Source: Nocardia sp. NBC_00403
GTDB taxonomy: Bacteria; Actinomycetota; Actinomycetes; Mycobacteriales; Mycobacteriaceae
Length of the DNA stretch: 64,000 nt
Direction: 5' to 3'
NCBI RefSeq assembly: GCF_036046055.1
Contig: NZ_CP107939.1
Span: forward strand, 1,922,001 to 1,986,000
Of the stretch, positions 1-8,120 are shown piece by piece. The notes beneath the pieces were generated by a model. The model worked only from the letters and a program-made list of their open reading frames with translations. It did no database searches and had not been told where the DNA came from. Both the position numbers and the translations under genes were made by a program. Position 1 is the first letter of the stretch; each line of letters begins with the position of its first letter.

Positions 1-34
1 CACTTCGCGTATGGCATTCAATACGGGTGCCTGC

Positions 35-111
35 GGCCAGGTAGCTCAGTTGGTACGAGCGTCCGCCTGAAAAGCGGAAGGTCGCCGGTTCGATCCCGGC
101 CCTGGCCACCA
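35..111 (+). tRNA. tRNA-Phe (GAA)
   Basis: The full cloverleaf can be drawn. The acceptor GGCCAGG pairs exactly with CCTGGCC. The D arm is GCTC/GAGC. The anticodon stem TCCGC/GCGGA encloses the loop CTGAAAA, so the anticodon is GAA. The T arm GCCGG/CCGGC encloses TTCGATC. The 3' CCA is encoded. It charges phenylalanine for translation. Confidence 0.97.
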
Positions 112-143
112 AATCCCTCTGACCAGCTGGTCAGGGGGATTTT
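112..143 (+). terminator. Intrinsic terminator of tRNA-Phe
   Basis: Directly after the encoded CCA lies an inverted repeat with arms AATCCCtCTGACC and GGTCAGgGGGATT around AGCT, ending in TTTT. It is a classic Rho-independent terminator placed to end the tRNA transcript. Confidence 0.85.
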
Positions 144-313
144 CGCGTTTCATACCTCCATTGTTCGGATCGGGATTTACGTCCGGCTCCCGGCTCAGGA
201 CACGTTTGGCCATCGGGCCCTCCGATGTGGTCACCTTCGTCCCAGGCCAACGGTTGTGTCGGGCTTTGCCCGAAATCTCGGATCGGCTGGGGGATCGGTG
301 GGATGCTGGGGGT

Positions 314-496
314 ATGGCTGAGCGCTGGTATTACTGCCTGAAGCACAACCGGGCCGAGCAGGGGCGGCAGTGTTGGTTCCGGGATCGGATGGGGCCGTAT
401 CCGGATCAGGCCACCGCTGAGCGGGCGTTGGAGATTGTGCGTGCGCGCAATGAGCGTGAGGATGCGCGGGATCGGTCGTGGCGCGAAGGCGAATGA
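314..496 (+). CDS. Small conserved actinobacterial protein (SPOR-like, 60 aa)
   Basis: A 60-residue basic, Trp/Tyr-rich protein that begins MAERWYYCLKHNRAEQG and contains a RMGPYPDQATAE segment. It resembles a short family widespread in actinobacteria and often labelled SPOR-domain-like. The molecular role is unknown. The frame is open 51 codons further upstream, but the internal ATG is preferred because similarity to the family starts there. No signal peptide or membrane segment is visible. It stands alone after the tRNA-Phe terminator. Confidence 0.6.
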   Translation: MAERWYYCLKHNRAEQGRQCWFRDRMGPYPDQATAERALEIVRARNEREDARDRSWREGE

Positions 497-927
497 GGAA
501 AACCGCGGCGCGGTGCACGTCGTTGTGACACGACGGGCGCCGCGCACAACCGGGTCAGACCATCGCGAAGTGCGTCTTGTCGTCGCCGACGGGCATCGTC
601 TCGATGCTGGCCGAGTCGTTGACGACGACGGCGGTCCAGGAGCGAAATGGGTCCTTGTCGTCGTCCGGCACGCCGAGCAGCTCGCTGGAAGGTCGAGCAG
701 TTTCGTTCGGGTGTGAACCAGAAAAAGCTTGGCGAGCGGACCGGCCGTGGTGCAGGCAACAGAATGTCGGTGCGCCCGAGGCATTTCCGGGCGACTGTTG
801 CACAGGTATCTGGTTCGGCCCCGGAGGTGGGACGAAAGTTGACGGAACGTCGGGGAGTGCGCTCAGGTGCTGTTTAGGTCGATCAAGTACGGTTTCCTGA
901 AATCAGACGAATGCTCGGGGTCCTGTC
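497..927. other. Gene-poor stretch with a possible gene remnant on the minus strand
   Basis: No convincing complete gene. A minus-strand frame ending at 555 reads like a real protein end between about 555 and 720 (it includes DDDKDPFRSWTAVVVNDSAS and ends THFAMV). Upstream of that the frame turns into arginine/serine-rich shadow-type sequence, and there is no well-placed start or Shine-Dalgarno. It could be a decayed gene or a very short gene with a missed start. No family was recognised. Confidence 0.3.
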
Positions 928-1686
928 GTGGGCTCGGGGCTGACAGGTGAGCAGGGAGGGCGACCCTTGAGGGTTACCGTTGTTGTGCCGACCTACAACG
1001 AGCGGGAAAATCTGCCGGTTGCGGTGGAGCGGCTGACGGCGCTGCCAGTGCCCGACCTGCATGTGCTCGTGGTGGATGACAATTCGCCGGACGGGACAGG
1101 TGAGGTCGCCGACAAGTTGGCGGTCGAGCTGCCGAACGTCGTCGGCGTGCTGCATCGCACCGAGAAGGACGGATTGGGCCGGGCCTACATCGCCGGGATC
1201 ACCCGGGCGCTGGACGAAGGTGCCGACGTGGTGATCCAGATGGACGCCGACCTATCCCATCCGGCCGAGGTGATTCCGGCCATGCTGGAGAAGCTGACCA
1301 CCACCGATGCCGGCGTGGTTCTCGGATCGCGCTACGTGCCGGGCGGGTCGACCGCCGCGGAGTGGAAGTGGTATCGCAAGGCGCTCTCGTCGTGGGCCAA
1401 TTTCTACGTGAACCTCATTCTGCGGCTCGGTGTGAAGGACGCCACCGCCGGTTTCAAGGCGTGGAAGGCGGATACGCTGCGCGCGATCGACGTCGCCTCG
1501 ATCCGCAGCAACGGCTATTCGTTCCAGGTCGAGATGAACTATCGGACGATCAAACAGGGCATCACGATTGCCGAGGTGCCGATCCGTTTCGAGGAGCGCA
1601 CCCTCGGCGCATCGAAGATGAGCCTCAAGGTGCAGCTGGAGTCGGCCCTGATGCCGTGGAAGCTGCTCTTCGGTCGCAAGGTGTAG
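928..1686 (+). CDS. ppm1: Polyprenol monophosphomannose synthase (GT2 family)
   Basis: Transfers mannose from GDP-mannose to polyprenyl phosphate on the cytoplasmic membrane face, giving the lipid donor used for lipomannan/lipoarabinomannan and for protein mannosylation. The 252-residue protein has a single GT-A fold. The VVPTYNERENL start, the VVDDNSPDGT nucleotide site and the MDADLSHP metal-binding motif are all visible, followed by the GSRYVPGG and TAGFKAW segments of dolichol-phosphate mannosyltransferases. No Lnt-type membrane domain is fused, unlike Ppm1 of M. tuberculosis. The listed start is GTG 928. TTG 967 has a better-placed GGGAGGG six bases upstream and may be the true start, which would give 239 residues. 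Confidence 0.88.
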   Translation: MGSGLTGEQGGRPLRVTVVVPTYNERENLPVAVERLTALPVPDLHVLVVDDNSPDGTGEVADKLAVELPNVVGVLHRTEKDGLGRAYIAGITRALDEGADVVIQMDADLSHPAEVIPAMLEKLTTTDAGVVLGSRYVPGGSTAAEWKWYRKALSSWANFYVNLILRLGVKDATAGFKAWKADTLRAIDVASIRSNGYSFQVEMNYRTIKQGITIAEVPIRFEERTLGASKMSLKVQLESALMPWKLLFGRKV

Positions 1687-1692
1687 CCGAAC

Positions 1693-1739
1693 GCCCAGGG
1701 TCCCGCGTCGTACTCGAATGCGGGGCGCTGGGCTTTGTT
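1693..1739 (+). terminator. Terminator after ppm1
   Basis: Seven bases after the ppm1 stop codon, arms GCCCAG..CCCGC and GCGGG..CTGGGC form an interrupted hairpin followed by TTTGTT. It separates ppm1 from the convergent acyltransferase operon. Confidence 0.6.
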
Positions 1740-1771
1740 CGACAACGCTCGTCTCGTTTTGCCCGAAAGCG

Positions 1772-3268
1772 CTAGTCCGCGTCCGGTTTCGGCCAGTTCA
1801 GCAGCGTGTCGAGGTAGAGCTGTCGTACCGACTCGACCTCGTCGTGCATATCGTCGGGATCCCAGCCGCTCACATCGATGGGCGCGAGGATCGCGACGTC
1901 GACCGTGCCCTTGCGCGCGACCATCGAATTGCGCCACGAGATTTCGCCCGCGTTGCGGATCACCACCGGGATCACCGGCACACCGGCCTGTAGCGCGATA
2001 TGGAACGCGCCCTTCTTGAACGGCAGCGGGCTCGGTGTGTACGAGCGATGGCCTTCGGGGGCGACGGCGATGGATAGACCCGCGCGCAGCGTTTCCACCA
2101 CCGGCGCCAGCGCGGCCTTCGCCTGCGCGGTATTCGAGCGATCGATGAATGTCACTCCGACGAAACGCATCAACGGCCCGAATATCGGATTACGGGTCAG
2201 TTCCTTCTTTCCGATGCCGGTGACGCCGCCCGCCAGGACCTTGGGCACGATGATGACGTCGAATTGGCTCTGGTGGTTGAAGAGAAATACCGCAGGCCGC
2301 GGTGTGCGCGCATGCTCCGCGCCGGAGACGCGGATTCGCACACCGATAGCCCCGAGGGTGCCGCGCGTCGCATAGGCCATCAGTCCATCGGCCATCTTTC
2401 TGCGCTGCCGTGTGTAGGACTTGGCGATCACGCCGAGGAAGGCGCCGCCGAGGAGTGCGGCGAATCCCGCGATCGTCCGGCCGTAGTCGGCCGGGCTCGG
2501 GGTCTGCCGTGGCCGGAACGTCAGCTTCGGCCAATCCTGTTCGGCGGCTACCACGCTGAGCCGTTTATCGGGATTCACCGCCACCGGATGGCCGACCAGC
2601 GACAGCAACGGCAGATCGGCGAGTGTGTCCGAATAGGCGTAGCTGCGGCCGAGGTCGACGCCTTTTGCGGCCGCGAAACTGCCGACCGCATCGGACTTGC
2701 CGTTGCGCCACAAGGTCTTTCCCTCGACGTAGCCGGTGAGGATGCCTTCACTGGTCGCCATCGGGGTGTACAACACGTGCTCGATGCCGAGTGCGGTGGC
2801 CGCGGGCGCTACCTGGAACCTGGTCAGCGAAGTGGCGAGCACCAGGGTGTGCCCGGCGGCCTCATGGGATCGGATGAGCTGCCATGCTTCGGGATACAGG
2901 CGCCCGTAGATGGATCGTTCGAAGAGACGTTGGCCGAGCGCGTCGAGTTCCGCCTCCGGCCGCCCCGCCAGCGCGTGCATGGACAGGTGCACGAACCGCC
3001 CGTACTCGCCGTCGGTGAGGCCGTTGCGAATGCCGCCGAGCAGCGTTGTTGCCGCTGTGGGCGCGTTCGGCCGGAAGACGCGCCGTAACAGCGAGGGCCG
3101 GGCGAACCCGTCCACGACGGTGCCGCCGAAGTCGAAGACAGCGGCGATTTCGGGTCCCTGCGGGCCCGACCGGATCGCGGCGATCGCCGCCTCGAGATCC
3201 GTTGGCGCAGTCTCGCTGTGCGCGATAGTCGCGCCTTCCTGCTGCGCCGTAGTGTTGTGCGCACCCAT
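1772..3268 (-). CDS. plsC: HAD-family phosphatase fused to 1-acylglycerol-3-phosphate acyltransferase (PlsC)
   Basis: A 498-residue two-domain protein of the Rv2483c type. Residues about 40-240 are a HAD-IB phosphatase-like domain. Residues about 280-480 are a PlsC acyltransferase with NHQSQFD (the HX4D catalytic motif), GVTFIDRSN and APEGHRS. The PlsC half should acylate lysophosphatidate at sn-2 to make phosphatidate at the membrane. In the HAD half the first motif reads DFGGTVVDG: the nucleophile Asp is present but the usual second Asp (acid/base) is Gly, so hydrolase activity may be impaired. Its ATG overlaps the plsB stop by one base (TGATG), so translation is coupled to plsB. Confidence 0.87.
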   Translation of the reverse strand: MGAHNTTAQQEGATIAHSETAPTDLEAAIAAIRSGPQGPEIAAVFDFGGTVVDGFARPSLLRRVFRPNAPTAATTLLGGIRNGLTDGEYGRFVHLSMHALAGRPEAELDALGQRLFERSIYGRLYPEAWQLIRSHEAAGHTLVLATSLTRFQVAPAATALGIEHVLYTPMATSEGILTGYVEGKTLWRNGKSDAVGSFAAAKGVDLGRSYAYSDTLADLPLLSLVGHPVAVNPDKRLSVVAAEQDWPKLTFRPRQTPSPADYGRTIAGFAALLGGAFLGVIAKSYTRQRRKMADGLMAYATRGTLGAIGVRIRVSGAEHARTPRPAVFLFNHQSQFDVIIVPKVLAGGVTGIGKKELTRNPIFGPLMRFVGVTFIDRSNTAQAKAALAPVVETLRAGLSIAVAPEGHRSYTPSPLPFKKGAFHIALQAGVPVIPVVIRNAGEISWRNSMVARKGTVDVAILAPIDVSGWDPDDMHDEVESVRQLYLDTLLNWPKPDAD

Positions 3269-5727
3269 CACGGCTCCTGTACTAGTCGGTTCGACGGATC
3301 CAAGGTGGCGGCCTGGGAAATACGGTTGCCGATGGCGCGCAGTCGCTCGGCGAACTCGAGTCTGCGCTCGGTCAATTCGGCCCTGCGTTTGGCCGAATCC
3401 CGCCCGACCGGTGTCAGCAGCCCGTGGTTGTCCGCGAGTTTCAGCGCGCTGGTGAATAGTTCGGTTGATACCGATTCCGGGCTGTGCAGCCGCTGCTGCA
3501 GCATCATCTGTTTGCCGACCCGGACGCACTCGTCGATGAACAGCTTGCGGTCGATCTCCTCGGCGGGGTCACGGGCGGCAAGCCGTTCGGCCACCACCAG
3601 TTGCGCGTCGAAGAAGGAACGCAAGGTGCGGTGCGCCATCATGAATCCGGAGGCGGTGAGGGTGGCGAGCACATCGGTGCCGAAGGTGTCCTCGGTGGTG
3701 TGGGTGTGCCATTCCGGGTCGAGCACCAGCATTTCCGTGGTCATCTGTTCGGCGAACTCGGACCGTTCGGGGAAGAAGAAATCGAACTTCAGCAGGTCGC
3801 GCAGTCGGAACGCCTCGTCCCAGCCCGCCTTCAGCTGGTGCGGTGCTGGTGTGTCGAGCGCGGTCAGGATGGACAGTTCGAGGATCGCGCGGTTGATGAA
3901 CCAGTGCACGGCGCTGTTGCGGTAGAACGCGGCTTCCAGGTGGGCGCCCGCCTCGATCGAGTAGACCGGTTCCAGCCCGCCGCGATAGACGGTGACAACC
4001 TTGGCCAGCGACAGCTGTTCCAGCACCACGGCGAGGCTCTGTTCGTCGCGCAGTGCGTCGAGCTCACCGCTGGGCAGCGCGCGCTTCTCGATGTAGTTCA
4101 GCACCGGATCGAGCACTGCGCGCACCTCGCCGCGGGTCAGCGCGCGTCCGTGCACACCGAGCAGTGCCAGGGTGGCCAGCGCGTTCACCGTGATCGGGGT
4201 GACGGCGTTGATGCCGACGGCGACCTCGAACGCCAGCCGCTGCACGGCCTTTCGCTCCCGTTCGGCGATCTCTTCCTCGGCGGCAGTGGAGCCCGGCCCA
4301 TCCAGCGCCGAATCGGTGCTGTGTAGCGGAATGGACAGCAGTGGCGTGACGAGCGGATCGCCATACGCCGCAAGCCGGTCGCGCGCGGACAGCGGCTCGC
4401 CGAAGCTCACGTAGACGTGTCCGGCCGAATGTTGCTGGCTGCGAATGTAGCGCGCCAGCCAGGCCAGGCCCTCGGGCTTCTTCTGCCCGCCCGCCTGTTC
4501 GGTGGCGATGGCGCCGAGTTCGTTGAGCCGCTCATAGGTGATCGACACCGGCACCAGCATGACGTCGTCGATGCGATTCGAACGGACAGCGGCGGCAAGA
4601 TAATTCAGTAGCCCGTAGCGCGGCGGTCGTAGCTTGCCGGTGCGGGTGCGGCCGCCCTCGAAGTACCACTCCAGGTTGAATCGCTTGGCGAGCAGGTAGG
4701 CGAAGTATTCCTCGACCACCGCCTTGTAGACCTCGTCGTCGCCGAAGCTGCGCCGGATGAAGACGGTGCCGGTGCGCCGGGCGATGGGGCCCATCGGCCA
4801 GAAGCTGAGGTTCGCGCCGCCGATCACATGGTTCGGCGGAAAATCATTGCGGGCCAGCACATCACCCAGCACGAATGCGTCGACGTAGGAGCGGTGCGAA
4901 GGTAGGAATACCAGCGGATAACGCCGGTTGAGGGTCCGCAGTCCGGCGAGCCCGGATTCCTCGGTGTGCACCTTCCAGGTAGAGGCGTGCACCGGCCGCA
5001 TCGCCTGGGTGAACAGGTCCGAAACCAGCCTGCTCTGTGCGGCGACGAGTTCCTGCAGCCCCTTCTCGGCCCTGCGGTACACCTCGTGCGGGCTTGCGCC
5101 GATCTGGTCGGCGATGACGTCGAGCCGGTGCAGGAAGTCGGGAGAGTCGAGGATCTCCTCGGCCACCAGCCGCGGCACCTTGTACCGATCACCGATCACA
5201 TTGCGTTCGGCGCGTTCCAGCACCACGAGCGCGGCGCGCACAATGGCGCGGGCGAACGGCTCTGCGGAGCCCGCGATGAACATCGCGGTGGCTTCGGGGT
5301 TATTGGCGCGCAACTCGCTGAGCAGCGCGGGCTGCCCGGTGAGCACGACGTGTCGGTCCGGCGACTTGCCGATCAATCTGCGCTGGGCAAGCCAGTGCGG
5401 CTTGCGCGGATTGCTCAGCAGCGCCAGGTCGGCGAAGGTGACACGGCGGACCCCGTCGCGTTCGGGGGGCAGCCACAGCACCCGCACGGGGACAACGAGT
5501 GGATCGTCGCTGCGGCCGGCCAGCCGGGTGGCGATGGCATCGGCGTCCAAGTCCAATTGGGTGACGGGTGCGTGCACGCCGAATTCCTTGGCGATGCCGT
5601 CGTCGGTGAGCCAGGCGCCGACGAGCTCGCGTTCGACTCTGGAGCTCGCGTCGACGAGGGCCACCACCGATCCGGGGGTCGTTGCTCGCTGAGCCTGCGC
5701 GGGTGAGTCCCCGCGGTGATCAATCAT
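3268..5727 (-). CDS. plsB: Glycerol-3-phosphate 1-O-acyltransferase PlsB
   Basis: Catalyses the first step of phospholipid synthesis, acylating glycerol-3-phosphate at sn-1. At 819 residues it has the usual PlsB length (E. coli about 807). The four acyltransferase blocks are readable: LPSHRSYVDAF (HX4D), GTVFIRRSFG, FEGGRTRTGKLRPP and a VPVSITYERL block. The chosen ATG has GGAGGG eight bases upstream; an in-frame TTG six codons earlier overlaps that Shine-Dalgarno and is less likely. The downstream gene supplies the next acylation step and overlaps by one base, so the two form an operon equivalent to Rv2482c-Rv2483c of M. tuberculosis. Confidence 0.93.
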   Translation of the reverse strand: MIDHRGDSPAQAQRATTPGSVVALVDASSRVERELVGAWLTDDGIAKEFGVHAPVTQLDLDADAIATRLAGRSDDPLVVPVRVLWLPPERDGVRRVTFADLALLSNPRKPHWLAQRRLIGKSPDRHVVLTGQPALLSELRANNPEATAMFIAGSAEPFARAIVRAALVVLERAERNVIGDRYKVPRLVAEEILDSPDFLHRLDVIADQIGASPHEVYRRAEKGLQELVAAQSRLVSDLFTQAMRPVHASTWKVHTEESGLAGLRTLNRRYPLVFLPSHRSYVDAFVLGDVLARNDFPPNHVIGGANLSFWPMGPIARRTGTVFIRRSFGDDEVYKAVVEEYFAYLLAKRFNLEWYFEGGRTRTGKLRPPRYGLLNYLAAAVRSNRIDDVMLVPVSITYERLNELGAIATEQAGGQKKPEGLAWLARYIRSQQHSAGHVYVSFGEPLSARDRLAAYGDPLVTPLLSIPLHSTDSALDGPGSTAAEEEIAERERKAVQRLAFEVAVGINAVTPITVNALATLALLGVHGRALTRGEVRAVLDPVLNYIEKRALPSGELDALRDEQSLAVVLEQLSLAKVVTVYRGGLEPVYSIEAGAHLEAAFYRNSAVHWFINRAILELSILTALDTPAPHQLKAGWDEAFRLRDLLKFDFFFPERSEFAEQMTTEMLVLDPEWHTHTTEDTFGTDVLATLTASGFMMAHRTLRSFFDAQLVVAERLAARDPAEEIDRKLFIDECVRVGKQMMLQQRLHSPESVSTELFTSALKLADNHGLLTPVGRDSAKRRAELTERRLEFAERLRAIGNRISQAATLDPSNRLVQEP

Positions 5728-5911
5728 GACCAGATCCCTCCGCAACTGACGATCCCCCTATTCAAGCCCGCCACGGCATTCCGCGCAGGAACTCCGGCTC
5801 GCGAGTTCGCCGTGTGTCGGCTGTCGGGCCCGTTGGGCACCGCCCTGACCTTTGCCGGTCCGAGCGCGGCTTCGGTCCGACCGCGTCCGGTGCGCCCATT
5901 AGGCTGCGCGC

Positions 5912-6688
5912 ATGGACTGGGCATTGCGCGCATGCGGCTGGCACGGCCACTACACCTACGCGCCGGACGAGCCCGAACTACGGGATCGGCTGCGCGTCGG
6001 TACGGTCGCCGGGGAAGCGTGGCGGTGCCTGCGGTGCGGCACCTTCGTGCCGGGCGACCCAGTCGGCTCCGGGCCTGCCGATCACGCGCCGGAGGTGCCG
6101 CGCGGCAGATTGCTGCGGGACCGCTGGCTGATGCGTGCGCTGGCGATCGAGCGGTTGCTGCGTGGTCTGCTCCTGGTAGCGGCCGCGGTGGTCGTCTTCA
6201 AATTCCGCTCCTCCCACGAGACCATGCGGGCGGCATTCGATCAGGATCTGCCGCTGTTGCGGCCGTTCGCCGATCAGATCGGCTGGGACATCGACCGATC
6301 CAAGCTCGTACGGCTGGCCGGCGAGGCGTTCGACCTGTCGAACAACACCTTGCTGTGGATCGGGTTCGGCATCCTCGCGTATGCGGGTTTGCAGGTGCTG
6401 GAGGCGGTCGGGTTGTGGCTGGTCAAACGCTGGGGTGAGTACTTCGCGGTCGTCGCGACGAGTCTGTTCCTGCCCTTGGAGGTCTACGAGCTGACCGAGA
6501 AGATCACCGCGTTGCGGATCGGTGCGCTGGTGGTCAATATCGCGGCGGTGGTGTGGTTGGTCTACAGCAAGCGGTTGTTCGGGCTGCGTGGGGGCGGTGC
6601 GGCGTATCACGCCGAGCACAGTGCGGAGAGCCTGTTGAGTGTCGAACGGGCGGCGGTTGCTGTGGCTGTCGGCACACTTCCGGTCTAG
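5912..6688 (+). CDS. DUF2127-family integral membrane protein with N-terminal zinc-ribbon-like segment
   Basis: A 258-residue membrane protein. Residues 1-45 carry CGWHGHYTY and CLRCG, suggesting a small metal-binding ribbon. Residues about 80-230 contain four hydrophobic helices with intervening charged loops, as in DUF2127 (for example IERLLRGLLLVAAAVVVFKF and LWIGFGILAYAGLQVLEAVG). Function is unknown. It is divergent from plsB and lies just upstream of the iron-regulated salicylate synthase, but 57 bp and two iron boxes separate them, so co-transcription is doubtful. Confidence 0.72.
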   Translation: MDWALRACGWHGHYTYAPDEPELRDRLRVGTVAGEAWRCLRCGTFVPGDPVGSGPADHAPEVPRGRLLRDRWLMRALAIERLLRGLLLVAAAVVVFKFRSSHETMRAAFDQDLPLLRPFADQIGWDIDRSKLVRLAGEAFDLSNNTLLWIGFGILAYAGLQVLEAVGLWLVKRWGEYFAVVATSLFLPLEVYELTEKITALRIGALVVNIAAVVWLVYSKRLFGLRGGGAAYHAEHSAESLLSVERAAVAVAVGTLPV

Positions 6689-6707
6689 TCAGGTAATGCT
6701 AACCTTA
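6689..6707 (+). promoter_or_regulatory. IdeR/DtxR-type iron box, distal copy
   Basis: TCAGGTAATGCTAACCTTA matches 15 of 19 positions of the IdeR consensus TTAGGTTAGGCTAACCTAA. It starts at the stop codon of the DUF2127 gene, 39 bp ahead of the salicylate synthase start. Iron-loaded IdeR bound here would repress siderophore synthesis. Confidence 0.75.
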
Positions 6708-6717
6708 CTTCTCAAAG

Positions 6718-6736
6718 TTAGGTCAGCATTATCTTT
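6718..6736 (+). promoter_or_regulatory. IdeR/DtxR-type iron box, proximal degenerate copy
   Basis: TTAGGTCAGCATTATCTTT matches about 12 of 19 consensus positions, with an intact left half (TTAGGT.AG). It lies ten bases after the first box and ends just before the Shine-Dalgarno GGAGG of mbtI. Two adjacent boxes would allow cooperative binding of two IdeR dimers. Confidence 0.5.
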
Positions 6737-6745
6737 GGAGGATCG

Positions 6746-8056
6746 TTGTCGACCACGGAGCGCTTGCGCCTGGAGTACGTGACCGATCCGGCGGCAGCGA
6801 TGTCCCGGCTGGCCGCCGCCGATCGGTTCGGCGAGTACGTCATGTACGAGCGCCTGGGGGAATGGGTCTTCGCGGCCGATCCGCTCGGCAGTGTGGAACT
6901 GGACGCGCACGAGCTGCGTGTGGTGTGGGAGGGACGGACCACCGCCAGTGTGTGGGACGGCAGCCCCGCGAGCGTCATCGACCGCGCGCTGGGCGCGCTG
7001 CCGCTCGGCGGCCGCCAGGCATACGGCTGGATCGGATTCGAATTCTGTGCGTGGGCGCTGGAGGCCACCGCGCATCTGCATCCGCGGACGGCCCTTGCGC
7101 ACCTGATGATTCCGCGCATCGAGGTGGCGATCGGCGAATTCGGCGTGCGCATCTCGGGTGCCACCCCGGCCGAGACCTGCGATATCCACGATCTCATCGC
7201 GGCCTCGCAGGAGAGCGAACTACCGCAGGCGCATCCGGCGGACGTCCGCCTGGATCCCACCGGATATCGCGATCGAGTCGCCGAGGCGGTCGGCGAAATC
7301 CGTTCTGGCCGTTACCAGAAGGTCATTTTGTCCAGGAAGGTCGAGCTGCCTTTCGTGGTCGACGTGCCCGCCACCTACCGGCTCGGTCGCGCCAACAACA
7401 CCCCGGCCCGCTCGTTCCTGTTGCGGCTCGGCGGACTCGAGGCGGCGGGCTTCAGCCCGGAACTGGTCGCTTCGGTGGACCAGGATCGGGTGGTCACCAC
7501 CGAACCGCTGGCCGGCACCCGCGCCTTCGGGCGTGGCCGCGATGCCGACATGGCGGCCAGGGCCGATCTGATCACCGACCCGAAAGAAATTGTCGAGCAC
7601 GCTATTTCGGTGCAGACCTCGTTCAAGGAGATCACCTCCGTCGCCGATCCCGGGACGCCCGTGGTCTCGGACTTCATGGCGGTTCGCGAGCGCGGCAGCG
7701 TCCAGCACCTCGCCTCCACGGTGCGCGGCAGGCTCGCCGCCGACCGCTCCAGCTGGGATGCGCTCGAGGTGCTGTTCCCCTCGGTTACCGCGTCCGGCAT
7801 TCCGAAGCGTGAGGGCGTCGACTCCGTATTCCGCCTCGACGGCGCACCTCGTGGACTGTATTCCGGTGCGGTGGTGACGATTTCCCCGACCGGTGCCATG
7901 GAGGCCACGCTGGTCCTGCGGGCGGTTTACCAGAACACCGAGGGTGCGTGGCTGCGTGCGGGCGCCGGCGTCGTCGGCCAGTCGCTGCCCGAGCGCGAGT
8001 TCGAGGAGACCTGCGAAAAGCTGGGCAGTATCGCCCCGTATGTGGTGAAGGCCTAG
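6746..8056 (+). CDS. mbtI: Salicylate synthase (MbtI/NbtS type)
   Basis: Converts chorismate through isochorismate to salicylate and pyruvate, the first step of mycobactin/nocobactin-type siderophore synthesis. The 436-residue protein matches MbtI in length (450). The C-terminal chorismate-binding domain is clear: SGRYQKVILSRKVEL, TTEPLAGTR, DPKEIVEHA, VQHLASTVRG, and SVTASGIPK through GLYSGAV. The start is TTG 6746 behind GGAGGATCG. It is convergent with the salicylyl-AMP ligase, and both carry iron boxes. No NRPS or PKS modules are in the window, so the rest of the assembly line lies elsewhere, as reported for the Nocardia genes nbtS and nbtT. Confidence 0.92.
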   Translation: MSTTERLRLEYVTDPAAAMSRLAAADRFGEYVMYERLGEWVFAADPLGSVELDAHELRVVWEGRTTASVWDGSPASVIDRALGALPLGGRQAYGWIGFEFCAWALEATAHLHPRTALAHLMIPRIEVAIGEFGVRISGATPAETCDIHDLIAASQESELPQAHPADVRLDPTGYRDRVAEAVGEIRSGRYQKVILSRKVELPFVVDVPATYRLGRANNTPARSFLLRLGGLEAAGFSPELVASVDQDRVVTTEPLAGTRAFGRGRDADMAARADLITDPKEIVEHAISVQTSFKEITSVADPGTPVVSDFMAVRERGSVQHLASTVRGRLAADRSSWDALEVLFPSVTASGIPKREGVDSVFRLDGAPRGLYSGAVVTISPTGAMEATLVLRAVYQNTEGAWLRAGAGVVGQSLPEREFEETCEKLGSIAPYVVKA

Positions 8057-8073
8057 CAGTCGGATCCGCTGCG

Positions 8074-8110
8074 AAGAGGCCGGGCCGTCGGAAACTCGGC
8101 CGGGCCTCTT
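8074..8110. terminator. Bidirectional terminator between mbtI and mbtA
   Basis: Arms AAGAGGCCGGGCCG and CGGCCGGGCCTCTT pair at 13 of 14 positions around TCGGAAACT. The hairpin sits in the 64-bp gap between two convergent genes and has short A and T runs at its ends for both directions. Confidence 0.75.
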
Positions 8111-8120
8111 GCGTTCGCCG

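Noticed and set aside
3484..5706. Long His/Gln/Arg-rich plus-strand frames opposite plsB
   Set aside because: Codon-bias shadows of a well-supported PlsB gene on the minus strand.
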